NCBI RefSeq assembly: GCF_900217795.1
Contig: NZ_OBMQ01000002.1
Span: 1-64,000, forward strand
Direction of reading: 5' to 3'
DNA from: Ureibacillus xyleni
Lineage (GTDB): Bacteria; Bacillota; Bacilli; Bacillales_A; Planococcaceae
Length of the DNA stretch: 64,000 nucleotides
The translations under genes were made by a program, and so were the position numbers. Shown piece by piece: positions 8,928 through 18,785 of this stretch (positions are counted from its first letter, which is position 1; every line of letters begins with the position of its first letter). The notes beneath the pieces were generated by a model. It worked only from the letters and a program-made list of their open reading frames with translations, had not been told where the DNA came from and made no database searches.

Positions 8928-8969
8928 TAGAACGTTGAATTTATTGGTTTCTTAAGGTGATAAAAGTAG

Positions 8970-8998
8970 TTGACTAGTGCATAAATTATGATTAATAT
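8970..8998 (+). promoter_or_regulatory. candidate sigma-A promoter of the liv operon
   Basis: TTGACT (8970-8975), a 17-bp spacer, then TAATAT (8993-8998). It would give a leader of about 320 nt before livK. The leader (9000-9314) is very AT-rich and I see no gene or recognisable riboswitch in it. Confidence 0.4.
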
Positions 8999-9328
8999 AA
9001 CTGTATTTTTTATAACGATTATAAATGTCTTATACTTTTTTTATATATAATATATACAAAAAGAATTTTTTAAGTATTTAAAATATTTGGTGAAACATGT
9101 TAATCTTCTAAATAAGCTAGCAATATATTATGAAATATCTACAATATCATTAATTAATTGTTATTAATGTGCGATATTTCTACTTTAGTGCTAGTTTGTT
9201 GCTCAGTGCAAAAATAAGATATGTTTTTAATTTTTGTATTGGGGAACAAGAAAATGTAAGCAATTATTTGGAAAAAGGGGCTAGATATTTGCTTACAACA
9301 AAAATTAGAGAAATAAGGGGTGTTTTTA

Positions 9329-10561
9329 GTGAAAAAAGTATTCTTATCTCTTTTTGTTCTGATGACAATGATATTTTTAGCAGCATGTAGTTCATCAGAC
9401 AATTCATCAGAAACAAAAGAAACCTCAACAGAGCCAGCAAAAGAAGATGCAGCAACTGCTGAACCAAGCGGCGATGGGGAACCAATCAAACTTGTAGGGA
9501 TTTTCTCATCATCTGGGGGAGCTGCGGCACTAGGTGAGCCTGAATTAGAAACTATTAAAATGTTAGTAGAAGAAAAGAATGCTGCTGGCGGCATTAATGG
9601 TCAACAAATTGAATTGATTACTTATGATGACAAATCAGACCAAAACCAAGCAATTTTAGCGATGAAAAAAGCGCTTACTCAAGATGAAGCGACAGTTGTA
9701 ATTGGTGGAACAATAAGCGGTAACGCACTTGCAATGTTACCACTTGCAGAACAATATGAGACACCATATATTTCACTTGCAGCAAGTAAACAAGTATATG
9801 TTGATGAAAGTGGAAAAGCTCGTAAATGGGTATTTAAAATGCCACAAGATGATCAGTTAGCAGTAGAACGTATTCTACAATACTTAAAAGAAAAAAATCT
9901 AACAAAAGTTGCATGGCTAAATGTAGCAAACTCATATGGTACAGGTGGACATGACGAGTTTAAAAAATATGCACCTGAATACGGAATTGAAGCGGTAATT
10001 GAAGATGAATTTGAAGCAACAGTTAAAGATGCAAAACCTTTATTAACACGTGTGAAAAAAGAAAATCCTGATGCAATTATTGTATGGGGTACAGTGCAAG
10101 AATCAGCAGTTGTTATTAAAAATATCCGTGAGTTAGCTTTAGAAATGCCAATTTTAGCGAGTCACGGAATTGCAACAGAACAATTTATTGAAGTTGCAGG
10201 AGATGCGGCAAATGACGTTATTCTACCAACTGGTAAATTACTTGTTGCTGACAGTTTAGAAGATTCAAATCCACAAAAAGAAGTGTTGTTAAGTTATAGC
10301 AAACAATACACAGATAAGTATAACAAACCAGCAAGTACATTCGGTACGTATGCAGCAGACGGTTTCAATATCGCTGTAAAAGCAATTGAAGCAAAAGGTA
10401 CTGACCGTGCAGCTATTCGTGACTTCATTGAAAACGAATTAGGTGAGTACATCGGTGTTACAGGTATCTTTAACATCACACCTGATAATCACATGGGTCT
10501 TGCTCCAGATAGCTTTGAAATGGTTCGCATTCAAAGCGGTGAATGGGTTCTTGAAAATTAA
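9329..10561 (+). CDS. ABC transporter substrate-binding lipoprotein, Liv type
   Basis: A 410-residue periplasmic-binding-protein-like receptor. The N-terminus is a lipoprotein signal with lipobox FLAAC, a Ser/Thr/Glu-rich linker follows, and the mature part begins GEPIKLVGIFSSSGGAA, typical of the LivJ/LivK family. The GTG start at 9329 has AAGGGG (9315-9320) 8 nt upstream. It opens a five-gene importer operon inside a phenylacetate catabolic island, so an aromatic acid is a plausible substrate, though the family also binds branched-chain amino acids and amides. Substrate is inference only. Confidence 0.88.
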   Translation: MKKVFLSLFVLMTMIFLAACSSSDNSSETKETSTEPAKEDAATAEPSGDGEPIKLVGIFSSSGGAAALGEPELETIKMLVEEKNAAGGINGQQIELITYDDKSDQNQAILAMKKALTQDEATVVIGGTISGNALAMLPLAEQYETPYISLAASKQVYVDESGKARKWVFKMPQDDQLAVERILQYLKEKNLTKVAWLNVANSYGTGGHDEFKKYAPEYGIEAVIEDEFEATVKDAKPLLTRVKKENPDAIIVWGTVQESAVVIKNIRELALEMPILASHGIATEQFIEVAGDAANDVILPTGKLLVADSLEDSNPQKEVLLSYSKQYTDKYNKPASTFGTYAADGFNIAVKAIEAKGTDRAAIRDFIENELGEYIGVTGIFNITPDNHMGLAPDSFEMVRIQSGEWVLEN

Positions 10562-10573
10562 TATGTAAGTTAT

Positions 10574-10615
10574 TAATGAGCATTGAAGTTTCATCCAATG
10601 CTCATTATTTTTCAA
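10574..10615 (+). terminator. hairpin between livK and livH (partial terminator)
   Basis: A perfect 12-bp stem pairs 10574-10585 with 10596-10607 (TTAATGAGCATTG-type arms, 10-nt loop). A T-rich tail follows. Within an operon it probably lets most transcripts end after the binding-protein gene so that it is made in excess, or it protects the upstream mRNA. Confidence 0.65.
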
Positions 10616-10641
10616 ATTTTTTTGGATGGAGGAGGATCCCA

Positions 10642-11523
10642 ATGGAAGTACTATCTCAAATGATGCAACTGCTGTTTTCAGGGTTAACCCTTGGAGCTAT
10701 ATACGCACTTATAGCAGTTGGTTTCGTGGTCATTTATAACGTTACCGGAATATTAAATTTTGCCCAAGGTGAGTTTGCTATGTTAGGGGCACTGACTTGT
10801 ATTTCCCTTGTTAATATGAATGTACCTCTATGGTTAGCAATTATCCTTAGTATTGTCATTGTTGCAGCAATCGGGGGGATTTTTGAAAGAACAGCGCTTC
10901 ATACAGCAAGAAAATCATCGGTTACAACCTTAATCATTATTACGATTGGTGTATCAATTGCGCTACGTGGTTTAGCGATTCTTATTTGGGGTACACAGGT
11001 ACAAACTTTACCTCCATTTACAGATAACACACCGATTTCAATTTTAGATGCTGTATTGTTGCCACAAAATATTTGGGCTGTAGGTATCTCAGTTGTCATC
11101 TTAATTTTAATGATGTATTTCTTCAACTACACATTTGTAGGAAAGTCACTTACAGCATGTGTAGTTAATCCATTTGCAGCACGCCTAATGGGGATTAATC
11201 CGGAAAAAATGTCCTTATTTGCAGTAATCGTAAGTGCTGGTGTCGGTGCTTTAGCAGGAACGGTTATTGCACCAATTTCAGGTGCTACTTATGATATGGG
11301 GATGATGTTAGGGATTAAAGCATTCGTAGCAGCGGTAATCGGTGGATTAACAAACGCACCCGCAGCTATTGCAGGAGCATTTTTAATTGGTATTCTTGAG
11401 GCATTTACTGAAGGATTATGGTCATCAGGATTGAAGGATGTTGTAACTTTCTCATTCTTATTGTTAATTTTGTTTGTTAAGCCAGAGGGATTATTTGCAA
11501 AGGCTTCAGGAAAACGTGTATAG
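10642..11523 (+). CDS. ABC transporter permease, LivH type
   Basis: A 293-residue polytopic permease of the branched-chain amino acid transporter class. It has many hydrophobic segments, the NFAQGEFAMLGA motif near the N-terminus and the C-terminal VIGGLTNAPAAIAGAFLIG, both typical of LivH. The start is ATG 10642 behind GGAGGAGG (10628-10635). An in-frame ATG at 10576 would lie inside the upstream hairpin and is rejected. It pairs with the next gene to form the membrane channel. Confidence 0.88.
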   Translation: MEVLSQMMQLLFSGLTLGAIYALIAVGFVVIYNVTGILNFAQGEFAMLGALTCISLVNMNVPLWLAIILSIVIVAAIGGIFERTALHTARKSSVTTLIIITIGVSIALRGLAILIWGTQVQTLPPFTDNTPISILDAVLLPQNIWAVGISVVILILMMYFFNYTFVGKSLTACVVNPFAARLMGINPEKMSLFAVIVSAGVGALAGTVIAPISGATYDMGMMLGIKAFVAAVIGGLTNAPAAIAGAFLIGILEAFTEGLWSSGLKDVVTFSFLLLILFVKPEGLFAKASGKRV

Positions 11524-11534
11524 GGGGATTCATA

Positions 11535-12590
11535 GTGAATAGTAAAAGCTTGAAATTAATTTATAACAATAGTATTCTGGGTCCCATTATCTTTTTTGTT
11601 TTGTTGTTTTGTGTTCCTTTAGTATCCTCATCTAATTATCTATTTTCTATTTTAACGATGGTTGGCTTTTATGCACTTGTTTGTATAGGTCTCACAACTT
11701 TAACAGGATATGCAGGTCAAATATCTTTAGGGCACGCTGCGTTTTATGGAATTGGGGCTTATTCATCTGCAGTATTAACAGGCACTTATGGGTTGAATCC
11801 ATGGGTTGCTATTATAATTGGAGCAATAATTTCAGCTGTAGTTGCTTTAATCGTAGGTATTCCAACCTTTAAGTTAAAGGGTTACTATTTGGCTCTTGCT
11901 ACTCTTGGATTTGGAATTATTGTTTATACATTATTTAAAGAATTAAGCACTATTACGGGTGGCTCTAATGGTTTCTTTGGAATTCCACCAATTAGTCTCT
12001 TTGGCTTTGAGTTTATAACAGATACAAGTTATTTCTATTTAATTTGGATTTTTGTATTTTTCGCTATATTATTTACACGTAATATCATTCATTCTCGTAT
12101 CGGACGTGGATTAAGATCCATTGAAGGTAGTGAAATTGCTGCCGATGCCGTTGGGGTTAATTTAATGAATTATAAACTACAAATTTTTGTATTAAGTGCT
12201 ATTTTTGCGTCTGTTTCAGGATCACTCCTTGCTCATTATGTTTCGTTTATCAACCCTGATTTATTTGTAGCAAATACATCTATCTTCTTCTTAATCATGG
12301 TTATTATGGGTGGAAAGGGCAATATTTGGGGTTCTATCGTTGGAGCAGCTATGTATGTATTACTTGATGAAATATTAAAACATTATGTACCAATGCTTTT
12401 ACCAAATGTTGGTGGGCAATTTGAAATTGTTTTCTTTGGAATATTGTTAGTATTGACGTTAATTTATATGCCAGATGGTTTAGTGCCGAGATTTGAAAAA
12501 TTAATTTCTAAGTTTAAGAAAAAGACGCCAACTAATGGTGCGCTACAATCTACTATTTCAGCGAATGCAACTGGAGGCGACAACAAATGA
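11535..12590 (+). CDS. ABC transporter permease, LivM type
   Basis: A 351-residue permease starting at GTG 11535 behind AGGGGG. The LivM hallmark TGYAGQISLGHAAFYGIGAY is present, with IMVIMGGKGNIWGSIVGAA near the C-terminus, and about ten hydrophobic segments. The last 30 residues are a polar cytoplasmic tail. It is 11 bp after livH and overlaps livG by 4 nt, so these genes are one transcription unit. Confidence 0.88.
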   Translation: MNSKSLKLIYNNSILGPIIFFVLLFCVPLVSSSNYLFSILTMVGFYALVCIGLTTLTGYAGQISLGHAAFYGIGAYSSAVLTGTYGLNPWVAIIIGAIISAVVALIVGIPTFKLKGYYLALATLGFGIIVYTLFKELSTITGGSNGFFGIPPISLFGFEFITDTSYFYLIWIFVFFAILFTRNIIHSRIGRGLRSIEGSEIAADAVGVNLMNYKLQIFVLSAIFASVSGSLLAHYVSFINPDLFVANTSIFFLIMVIMGGKGNIWGSIVGAAMYVLLDEILKHYVPMLLPNVGGQFEIVFFGILLVLTLIYMPDGLVPRFEKLISKFKKKTPTNGALQSTISANATGGDNK

Positions 12591-13384
12591 GTAACAAAAG
12601 ACCAATATTAAGTGTAGAAAATTTAACGAAGGTTTTTGGTGGAGTTGTTGCCGTAGATAATGTCTCCTTTACAGTCGATGAAGGAGAAATCTTTGCAGTT
12701 ATTGGTCCGAATGGTGCAGGGAAATCGACCCTGTTTAATATGATTACTGGGGTTTTGCCAAGTTCTTCAGGCAATATTTATTTCCAAGAGAAGCGTTTAA
12801 ATCGTAAAAAGCCTTACCAAATTGCCCAAATGGGAATTACACGTACTTTTCAAAACCTTGAAGTATTTGACAATATGTCGGTTATTGAAAATGTTATGAC
12901 AGGTGCTCATATCACAATGAAAACGAATATTTTAACAGCGGGTTTAAGGTTACCAAGTGTAAAAAAAGAAGAAATTAAAACAATGGAACGTGCTATAGAG
13001 GCATTAGAAGCAGTAGGGATAAGTGACTTAGCATATGAGATGGCGGATCGATTGCCTTATGGTAGTCAACGTCTCCTTGAAATAGCACGTGCAGCCATCT
13101 CAAATCCAAAGTTAATCCTATTAGATGAACCAATGGCAGGTTTAAACTCGGAAGAATCGAGACAATTAGTAGAAGTAATTTTAAAAATGAGAGAAAAAGG
13201 AATGACCTTCTTATTTGTCGAGCACGATATGGAAACGGTTATGTCTATTTCTGATTCAATTGTCGTAATTGATAATGGAGTTAAAATTGGCGAAGGGACA
13301 CCTGAAGAAATTTATCAAAATCCACAAGTTGTTGCTGCCTACCTAGGGGATGAAGAGGAAGAAGGTGTAGAAGCATATGCTTAA
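12587..13384 (+). CDS. ABC transporter ATP-binding protein, LivG type
   Basis: A 265-residue ATPase. Walker A is GPNGAGKST near residue 41, the signature is YGSQRLLEIARA, Walker B is LILLDEPMAGL and the switch His is in FVEHDM. The YGSQ signature and the AGLN D-loop are characteristic of the LivG branch. It overlaps livM by 4 nt and livF by 8 nt, consistent with coupled translation of the two ATPases. Confidence 0.9.
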   Translation: MSNKRPILSVENLTKVFGGVVAVDNVSFTVDEGEIFAVIGPNGAGKSTLFNMITGVLPSSSGNIYFQEKRLNRKKPYQIAQMGITRTFQNLEVFDNMSVIENVMTGAHITMKTNILTAGLRLPSVKKEEIKTMERAIEALEAVGISDLAYEMADRLPYGSQRLLEIARAAISNPKLILLDEPMAGLNSEESRQLVEVILKMREKGMTFLFVEHDMETVMSISDSIVVIDNGVKIGEGTPEEIYQNPQVVAAYLGDEEEEGVEAYA

Positions 13385-14108
13385 AGTTAATAATTTACAC
13401 ACGCATCACGGCTATTTACATGTATTAAACGGTATTAATTTTGAACTATCAGAAGGGGAGCTACTAGCAATAGTTGGTTCAAATGGTGCTGGAAAGAGTA
13501 CTCTTCTGGGAACATTGGCAGGTGTATATCGTGCGAGTAGTGGGTCAATTGAATATAAAGAAAAGGATATTACAAAGCAAAATGTACAAAGAATGGTATC
13601 TTCCGGTATTATTCTAGTACCTGAACGTAGACAAATTTTCTCTTCGCTTTCAGTAAAAGATAATTTAATGCTGGGCGCTTATCATCGTTATCGTCGAGAT
13701 CATAAAAATGTGCATAATGAATACGAAGAAGTATTGGAACTATTTCCACGTTTAAAAACGATGTTAAATAGACCAGGTGGATTGTTATCTGGTGGAGAAC
13801 AGCAAATGTTAGCGATTGGTCGTGGATTAATGGCGAATCCTAAAGTACTTATGTTAGATGAGCCGTCTCTTGGGTTAGCACCATTAATCGTTAAGGATAT
13901 TATGCAGATTTTAAGAAAGCTTTGTGATGAACGTGGGGCAACGATTATCTTAGTTGAACAGAATGTTAAGGCTGCTCTAAAAGTAGCTGATCGAGGCTGT
14001 GTACTTGCTCATGGTCAAATTGTTATTTCCGGGACGTCTCATGAACTATTGAATGACCCAAAAGTACAAGAAGCATACTTTGGCAAAGTGGAAGCGGCGA
14101 AGGTATAA
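13377..14108 (+). CDS. ABC transporter ATP-binding protein, LivF type
   Basis: A 243-residue ATPase with Walker A GSNGAGKST, the LivF-specific VPERRQIFSSLSVKDNL stretch, signature LSGGEQQMLAIGRGLM and Walker B VLMLDEPSLGLAPLIV. It completes the importer (binding protein, two permeases, two ATPases). The operon ends at the terminator 15 bp downstream. Confidence 0.9.
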   Translation: MLKVNNLHTHHGYLHVLNGINFELSEGELLAIVGSNGAGKSTLLGTLAGVYRASSGSIEYKEKDITKQNVQRMVSSGIILVPERRQIFSSLSVKDNLMLGAYHRYRRDHKNVHNEYEEVLELFPRLKTMLNRPGGLLSGGEQQMLAIGRGLMANPKVLMLDEPSLGLAPLIVKDIMQILRKLCDERGATIILVEQNVKAALKVADRGCVLAHGQIVISGTSHELLNDPKVQEAYFGKVEAAKV

Positions 14109-14122
14109 ATATAGTGATAAAA

Positions 14123-14159
14123 GATCTGAACTTAGGTAACTCTAGGTTCGGATTTTTTA
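14123..14159 (+). terminator. liv operon terminator
   Basis: GATCTGAAC (14123-14131) pairs imperfectly with GTTCGGAT (14146-14153), with an internal TAG/CTA pairing, followed by TTTTT. Confidence 0.7.
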
Positions 14160-14278
14160 GTTTAATAAATAAAAAGATGACTTTTCAAAGGGAAAAGCCA
14201 TCATCGTACTATAACAAGTAAAATATGATCAGTTGTAAATTAATCCCCTTTTCGTATTTCATACTACCTTCGAATCTA

Positions 14279-14704
14279 CTACTCTTTTACAAAATACTCA
14301 CTTTTAACGTAAACCATCGCTTCCATTGTTGCAATTAACTCTTCTTCACTAAAAACTTTAATGGAATACCACGCCAATTTTCTAGTTCGTCTTACTTCAT
14401 TTGCTTCAGCACGTAACAGCTTATTTGGGTAACCTGCAGAAAGATAGTTAATATTATTATTAACACCAACAGCAATTTGGCCATATGAGTTGCTTGCGGC
14501 AGCAAATACAAAGTCTGCTAGTGAGAAAATGACCCCTCCATGGACAGTGCCGTGAGAATTTAACATATTCTCTGTAGGCATAACCTCTGCAACCGCACTA
14601 CCATCTTCAGCAGAAATTAATTTAAAGCCTAAAAAGTTAGCATACGGCTCAGCTTGAAGTGTTTTAAAAATCGTTTCTTTACGCGTACTCAAGTTATTTG
14701 CCAT
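14279..14704 (-). CDS. paaI: hotdog-fold thioesterase, PaaI type
   Basis: A 141-residue hotdog thioesterase. The family motif MLNSHGTVHGGVIFSLADFVFAAASN holds the catalytic Asp and the HGG turn. PaaI hydrolyses stalled aryl-CoA intermediates of the phenylacetate pathway. The start is ATG 14704 with AAGGGGG about 6 nt upstream on the minus strand. A TTG one codon earlier is less likely. It is divergent from paaK, which supports a PAA role. A second, shorter PaaI-like protein is encoded at 53237-53659, away from the pathway. Confidence 0.85.
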   Translation of the reverse strand: MANNLSTRKETIFKTLQAEPYANFLGFKLISAEDGSAVAEVMPTENMLNSHGTVHGGVIFSLADFVFAAASNSYGQIAVGVNNNINYLSAGYPNKLLRAEANEVRRTRKLAWYSIKVFSEEELIATMEAMVYVKSEYFVKE

Positions 14705-15016
14705 CAAAATCCCCCTTTGTACAAAGTATATAAAAAAAAATACGGTAGTAGATAAATATGAAATACATTTATAAATGTAACATTAGAAGATATCTAGGTG
14801 CAAAGAAAATAAAAGATTAATATACGAATATGCGTTTTAAGGAAGAGAAAATAGGTAATATATAAATAATGTAGATAATCTATACATTATTAGTATTAGG
14901 TCTACAGATAAATGTATTGTATAATATTTTACCTATTTATAAAATTCGAAAAAGAATAGAAAAGTAACCTTTTAGAGAATATTTCAGTATTTTTATAGAA
15001 AAGTATTCAAAATTTA

Positions 15017-15045
15017 TTGACAATTCCATGTAAATATTTTATTCT
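15017..15045 (+). promoter_or_regulatory. candidate sigma-A promoter of paaK
   Basis: TTGACA (15017-15022), a 17-bp spacer and TATTCT (15040-15045). The predicted transcript start is near 15052, giving a leader of about 80 nt. Confidence 0.6.
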
Positions 15046-15054
15046 TTGGTAACA

Positions 15055-15108
15055 GAACGAAAAAAATACGTTCCGACTTGAAAGTGTTATATAAGGGGTA
15101 AACACTTT
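15055..15108 (+). promoter_or_regulatory. two inverted repeats in the paaK leader
   Basis: GAACG (15055-15059) and CGTTC (15069-15073) flank an A-rich spacer just downstream of the predicted transcript start, a typical repressor-site position. AAAGTGTT (15081-15088) and AACACTTT (15101-15108) form a second 8-bp repeat just before the ribosome binding site. PaaX is the most obvious candidate binder, but this is inference. Confidence 0.4.
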
Positions 15109-15132
15109 ACTTATTTAGCCAAAGGGGGGGCA

Positions 15133-16470
15133 ATGATGTATTCACCTGAAATCGAAACATTGTCTAGGGAGAAAATGCAAGAACTTCAACTTTCTCGTCT
15201 TAAGGGTACGGTTGAAAGGGTTTACAATAATGTGCCATTTTACAAAGAAAAGTTAGATGAATTAGGAATTTCACCATCAGATATTAAAACGATTGAAGAT
15301 GTCAGAAAATTGCCGTTTACGGTTAAAAAGGATCTACGTGATCAATACCCATTTGGACTATTTGCTGTTCCACAAAAGGATATTGTTCGTATACATGGTT
15401 CGTCCGGTACAAGTGGCAAACCAACTGTTGTAGGTTACACAAAAAAGGATATCGACAACTGGTCAGACCTTATAGCTCGTGCAATTGTTACAGCTGGCGG
15501 TTCTTCAGAAGATATATTCCATAATGCTTATGGATATGGATTGTTTACAGGTGGCATAGGTTTCCATCATGGAGTTGAAAAATTAGGTGCTGCAGTTGTA
15601 CCGATTTCCGGTGGTAACACAGACCGTCAAGTAACGTTAATTAACGATTTTAAACCTCGTGGGATTGGTGGTACACCTTCCTACATTTTAAATATAGCTG
15701 AAAAGTTAGAAGAACTAGGAATTGCGCCAGAAAACAATGGATTAGAATATGGTATTTTTGGTGCAGAACCATGGTCAGAAGAAATGCGTAAGAATATAGA
15801 AAGCAAACTTGGCATCAAAGCAATGGATGTTTACGGATTAAGTGAAGTAATGGGGCCAGGTGTTGGAATAGAATGCTATGTAGCACAAGATGGTTTACAT
15901 TTAGCGGAGGATCATTTTATTTTTGAAATTATTAATCCAGATACACTGCAACCTGCAGCTGACGGAGAAGATGGAGAACTAGTTATTACGTGCATAACAA
16001 AAGAAGCTCTTCCATTACTTCGATATCGAACAGGTGATATTACATCAATTACAAAAGAGAAATGCACTTGTGGTCGTACTACAGCAAGAATGGCACGAGT
16101 TAAAGGTCGTACTGACGATATGATTATTATTCGCGGTGTAAACGTTTTCCCATCTGAAATTGAGAGAGAATTACTTAAAGTAAAAGAATTTGCTCCACAT
16201 TACCAAATTCACTTATGGAAAAAAGGAAACATGGATGCACTTGAAGTGAAAGTAGAACTTACTCCAAGTTTCTACCAATCAATAGCAGGTGATTTAGAAA
16301 ATGATGCAGTTCGTAAACTTAAGAAACAAGTACAACATGATTTGAAAAATGCTTGCTTAGTTTCTGTTGAAGTAACAATTCAACAACCATTAAGTGTACC
16401 ACGATCAGAAGGTAAAGCTGTTCGTGTAGTTGATCATCGTAAAGAACTTGTTGAGGAGGCGGTAAGATGA
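15133..16470 (+). CDS. paaK: phenylacetate-CoA ligase PaaK
   Basis: The adenylate-forming ligase activates phenylacetate to phenylacetyl-CoA with ATP, the committed step of the pathway. The 445-residue protein has the phosphate loop [14 protein letters not shown] near residue 92, the aromatic site [11 protein letters not shown], the adenylate motif [12 protein letters not shown] and the hinge RTGDI, then a PaaK-type C-terminal lid domain. The AAAGGGGGGG site abuts ATG 15133; ATG 15136 is also possible. Its stop overlaps the reductase gene by 4 nt, tying ligase to electron transfer. Confidence 0.94.
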   Translation: MMYSPEIETLSREKMQELQLSRLKGTVERVYNNVPFYKEKLDELGISPSDIKTIEDVRKLPFTVKKDLRDQYPFGLFAVPQKDIVRIHGSSGTSGKPTVVGYTKKDIDNWSDLIARAIVTAGGSSEDIFHNAYGYGLFTGGIGFHHGVEKLGAAVVPISGGNTDRQVTLINDFKPRGIGGTPSYILNIAEKLEELGIAPENNGLEYGIFGAEPWSEEMRKNIESKLGIKAMDVYGLSEVMGPGVGIECYVAQDGLHLAEDHFIFEIINPDTLQPAADGEDGELVITCITKEALPLLRYRTGDITSITKEKCTCGRTTARMARVKGRTDDMIIIRGVNVFPSEIERELLKVKEFAPHYQIHLWKKGNMDALEVKVELTPSFYQSIAGDLENDAVRKLKKQVQHDLKNACLVSVEVTIQQPLSVPRSEGKAVRVVDHRKELVEEAVR

Positions 16471-17477
16471 CAAATCTACCAATAATAGATGTAACGATTA
16501 TTGGTGGTGGACCTGTCGGGATGTTTTCAGCATTTTATGGTGGAATGCGCGGAATGAGTGTCAAGATTATTGAAAGCTTACCGCAATTGGGTGGACAGTT
16601 GTCTGCCCTCTATCCCGAAAAATATATTTATGATATTGCTGGTTTTCCGGAAGTAAAAGCACAACAGTTAATCGATAACTTAGAAAAACAAATGAAAACA
16701 TTTCCAGTAGAAGTTTGTTTAGGTGAAAGTGTTCAATCCGTTGAAAAGAATAAAGACGGGATCTTTATTATTAAAACAAATTTACACACACACTATTCTA
16801 AAACAATTTTAATTACAGCAGGAAATGGCGCTTTTAATCCACGTCCTTTAGGTATTGAACGTGAAGAAGAATTTAAAAACGCTAACCTACATTATTTTGT
16901 TAACGATTTAGAAAAATTCCGGGATAAAAGTGTGATGGTACTAGGCGGAGGAGATTCAGCAGTTGATTGGGCTTTAATGCTTGAGCCAGTTGCAAGTAAA
17001 GTAACGCTTGTACACCGTCGAGATAAATTCCGTGCACATGAGCATAGTGTTGAAAAGCTACATGCTTCTAAAGTTGAAGTGTTAACACCATACATTCCAA
17101 CCAAGCTTATTGGTACAGATAGAATCGATCAAGTGGTACTAAATCATGCTAAAGATGAAGCGCAAACATTATTAAAAGATGTTGATGAGGTAATTGTTAA
17201 TTTCGGATTTGTTTCAACTTTAGGACCAATTAAAGATTGGGGCTTAAAAATCGAGAAGAACTCGATTGTAGTTAACTCACGAATGGAAACAAATATTGAA
17301 GGAATATTTGCAGCAGGAGATATTTGTACTTATGAAGGTAAAATCAAATTAATTGCCACTGGATTTGGTGAAGCACCTGCAGCAATTAGTAATGCAAAAG
17401 TATACATTGACCCATCCTCAAAAGTACAGCCTTTACACAGCACTAGCATAATGGAAAACAAAAAACAATTCGTGTAA
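16467..17477 (+). CDS. ferredoxin--NAD(P)+ reductase, YumC type
   Basis: A 336-residue flavoprotein of the thioredoxin-reductase-like ferredoxin reductase class. The FAD-binding motif is [19 protein letters not shown] at the N-terminus. The NAD(P) motif is [14 protein letters not shown] near residue 152, followed by [32 protein letters not shown] is the C-terminal FAD motif. There is no CxxC disulfide, so it is not a thioredoxin reductase. It overlaps paaK by 4 nt and precedes a ferredoxin gene. The pair probably feeds electrons to the PaaABC oxygenase, since no PaaE gene is present. Confidence 0.9.
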   Translation: MTNLPIIDVTIIGGGPVGMFSAFYGGMRGMSVKIIESLPQLGGQLSALYPEKYIYDIAGFPEVKAQQLIDNLEKQMKTFPVEVCLGESVQSVEKNKDGIFIIKTNLHTHYSKTILITAGNGAFNPRPLGIEREEEFKNANLHYFVNDLEKFRDKSVMVLGGGDSAVDWALMLEPVASKVTLVHRRDKFRAHEHSVEKLHASKVEVLTPYIPTKLIGTDRIDQVVLNHAKDEAQTLLKDVDEVIVNFGFVSTLGPIKDWGLKIEKNSIVVNSRMETNIEGIFAAGDICTYEGKIKLIATGFGEAPAAISNAKVYIDPSSKVQPLHSTSIMENKKQFV

Positions 17478-17744
<267 letters not shown>

Positions 17745-17821
17745 TTTCGTATTTTTTTGCATATCAATATAACTGAAATTAAGTGTTTGTTATTAAAAAT
17801 GTTATATAGGAGGGTATAAAA

Positions 17822-18772
17822 ATGACAGCTGATGTATTGTTGGAAAAGGATTTACAAGCTCAATTTGAAGAGCGAATCGCAGCAGGTGACAAGATTGAGG
17901 CAGATGATTGGATGCCAGAGGAGTACCGTTTAGCATTGATTAAATTAATTTCAATGCATGGTATTAGTGAAATTATGGGTGCATTACCTGAAAAAGAATG
18001 GGTACCAAAAGCACCAACGTTATATCGTAAGCTTGGAATTATGGCAAAAGTACAAGATGAAATGGGCCATGGTCAGCTATTACTTCGAGTGGCAGAAGAT
18101 TTAATTAAGCCATTGGGGAAAAACCGTGAAGACCTAATGCAGGACCTGTTTGCAGGACGTTTAAAATTCCATAACGTGTTCCATATGGCAACTAAATCAT
18201 GGGGTGATGCAGGTCTAATCGGTTGGTTAGTAGATGGCGCAGCAATTATTACACAAACGAATATGTTAAATGCATCGTATGCTCCTTATGCTCGTGCTCT
18301 ACAACGCATTTGTGCAGAAGAAGTATTCCATGCTCAACATGGTGAAGCAATTATTTTAGCACTTGCAGAAGGCACAGAGAAGCAAAAAGAAATGGTTCAA
18401 GATGCCTTAAATCGTTGGTGGGAAGCGTTATTATTCTTCTTTGGGCCTCCATCAAGCGATACAACTGGTTCAACTAAACAAGATATCACAATCAAATACA
18501 AAATCAGAATTAATACAAACGAGGAATTACGCCAAGGTTTCTTATCTAAGTATATTCCACGTATTCAATCTATCGGCTTAACTATACCTGATCCAACATT
18601 ACGTTTTGACGAAGAAACTCAAAAATGGATATATCAACAACCTAATTGGGAGAACTTCAAGAAAATTCAACGTAATGAAGGACCAAAATCACAAGAACGC
18701 TTAAAACTTCGCCGTACTTCTTATGATGACACTGCATGGGTAAGAGAAGCATTAAGTGCTCAAATCGGATAA
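17822..18772 (+). CDS. paaA: ring-1,2-phenylacetyl-CoA epoxidase subunit PaaA
   Basis: The catalytic diiron subunit of the multicomponent oxygenase makes ring-1,2-epoxyphenylacetyl-CoA. The 316-residue protein shows the ferritin-like ligand pairs QDEMGHGQ (Glu and His) and EEVFHAQHGE (Glu, Glu and His), and the conserved DDWMPEEYRL start. The family length is about 310. AGGAGGG lies 8 nt before ATG 17822. It starts the operon paaABCD-ethD-paaF-paaG-aldehyde dehydrogenase. Confidence 0.95.
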   Translation: MTADVLLEKDLQAQFEERIAAGDKIEADDWMPEEYRLALIKLISMHGISEIMGALPEKEWVPKAPTLYRKLGIMAKVQDEMGHGQLLLRVAEDLIKPLGKNREDLMQDLFAGRLKFHNVFHMATKSWGDAGLIGWLVDGAAIITQTNMLNASYAPYARALQRICAEEVFHAQHGEAIILALAEGTEKQKEMVQDALNRWWEALLFFFGPPSSDTTGSTKQDITIKYKIRINTNEELRQGFLSKYIPRIQSIGLTIPDPTLRFDEETQKWIYQQPNWENFKKIQRNEGPKSQERLKLRRTSYDDTAWVREALSAQIG

Positions 18773-18785
18773 GGGGGATCTAAAA

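Larger units (their letters stand above)
14705..15132. other. divergent paaI/paaK intergenic region
   Basis: About 430 AT-rich bases without a gene. The right end holds the paaK promoter and two inverted repeats, listed separately. I see no other structure in 14760-15010. Confidence 0.6.

Noticed and set aside
8976-9314. Riboswitch or T-box in the long livK leader
   Set aside because: No T-box consensus, no recognisable aptamer core and no terminator/antiterminator pair could be seen.
9154-9594. 146-codon minus-strand open frame over the livK start
   Set aside because: It is antisense to the lipoprotein signal and linker of the binding protein, whose lipobox and RBS are clear.
10576-10641. 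Longer LivH start at ATG 10576
   Set aside because: It falls in the hairpin stem and lacks an RBS; ATG 10642 has a very strong GGAGGAGG site.
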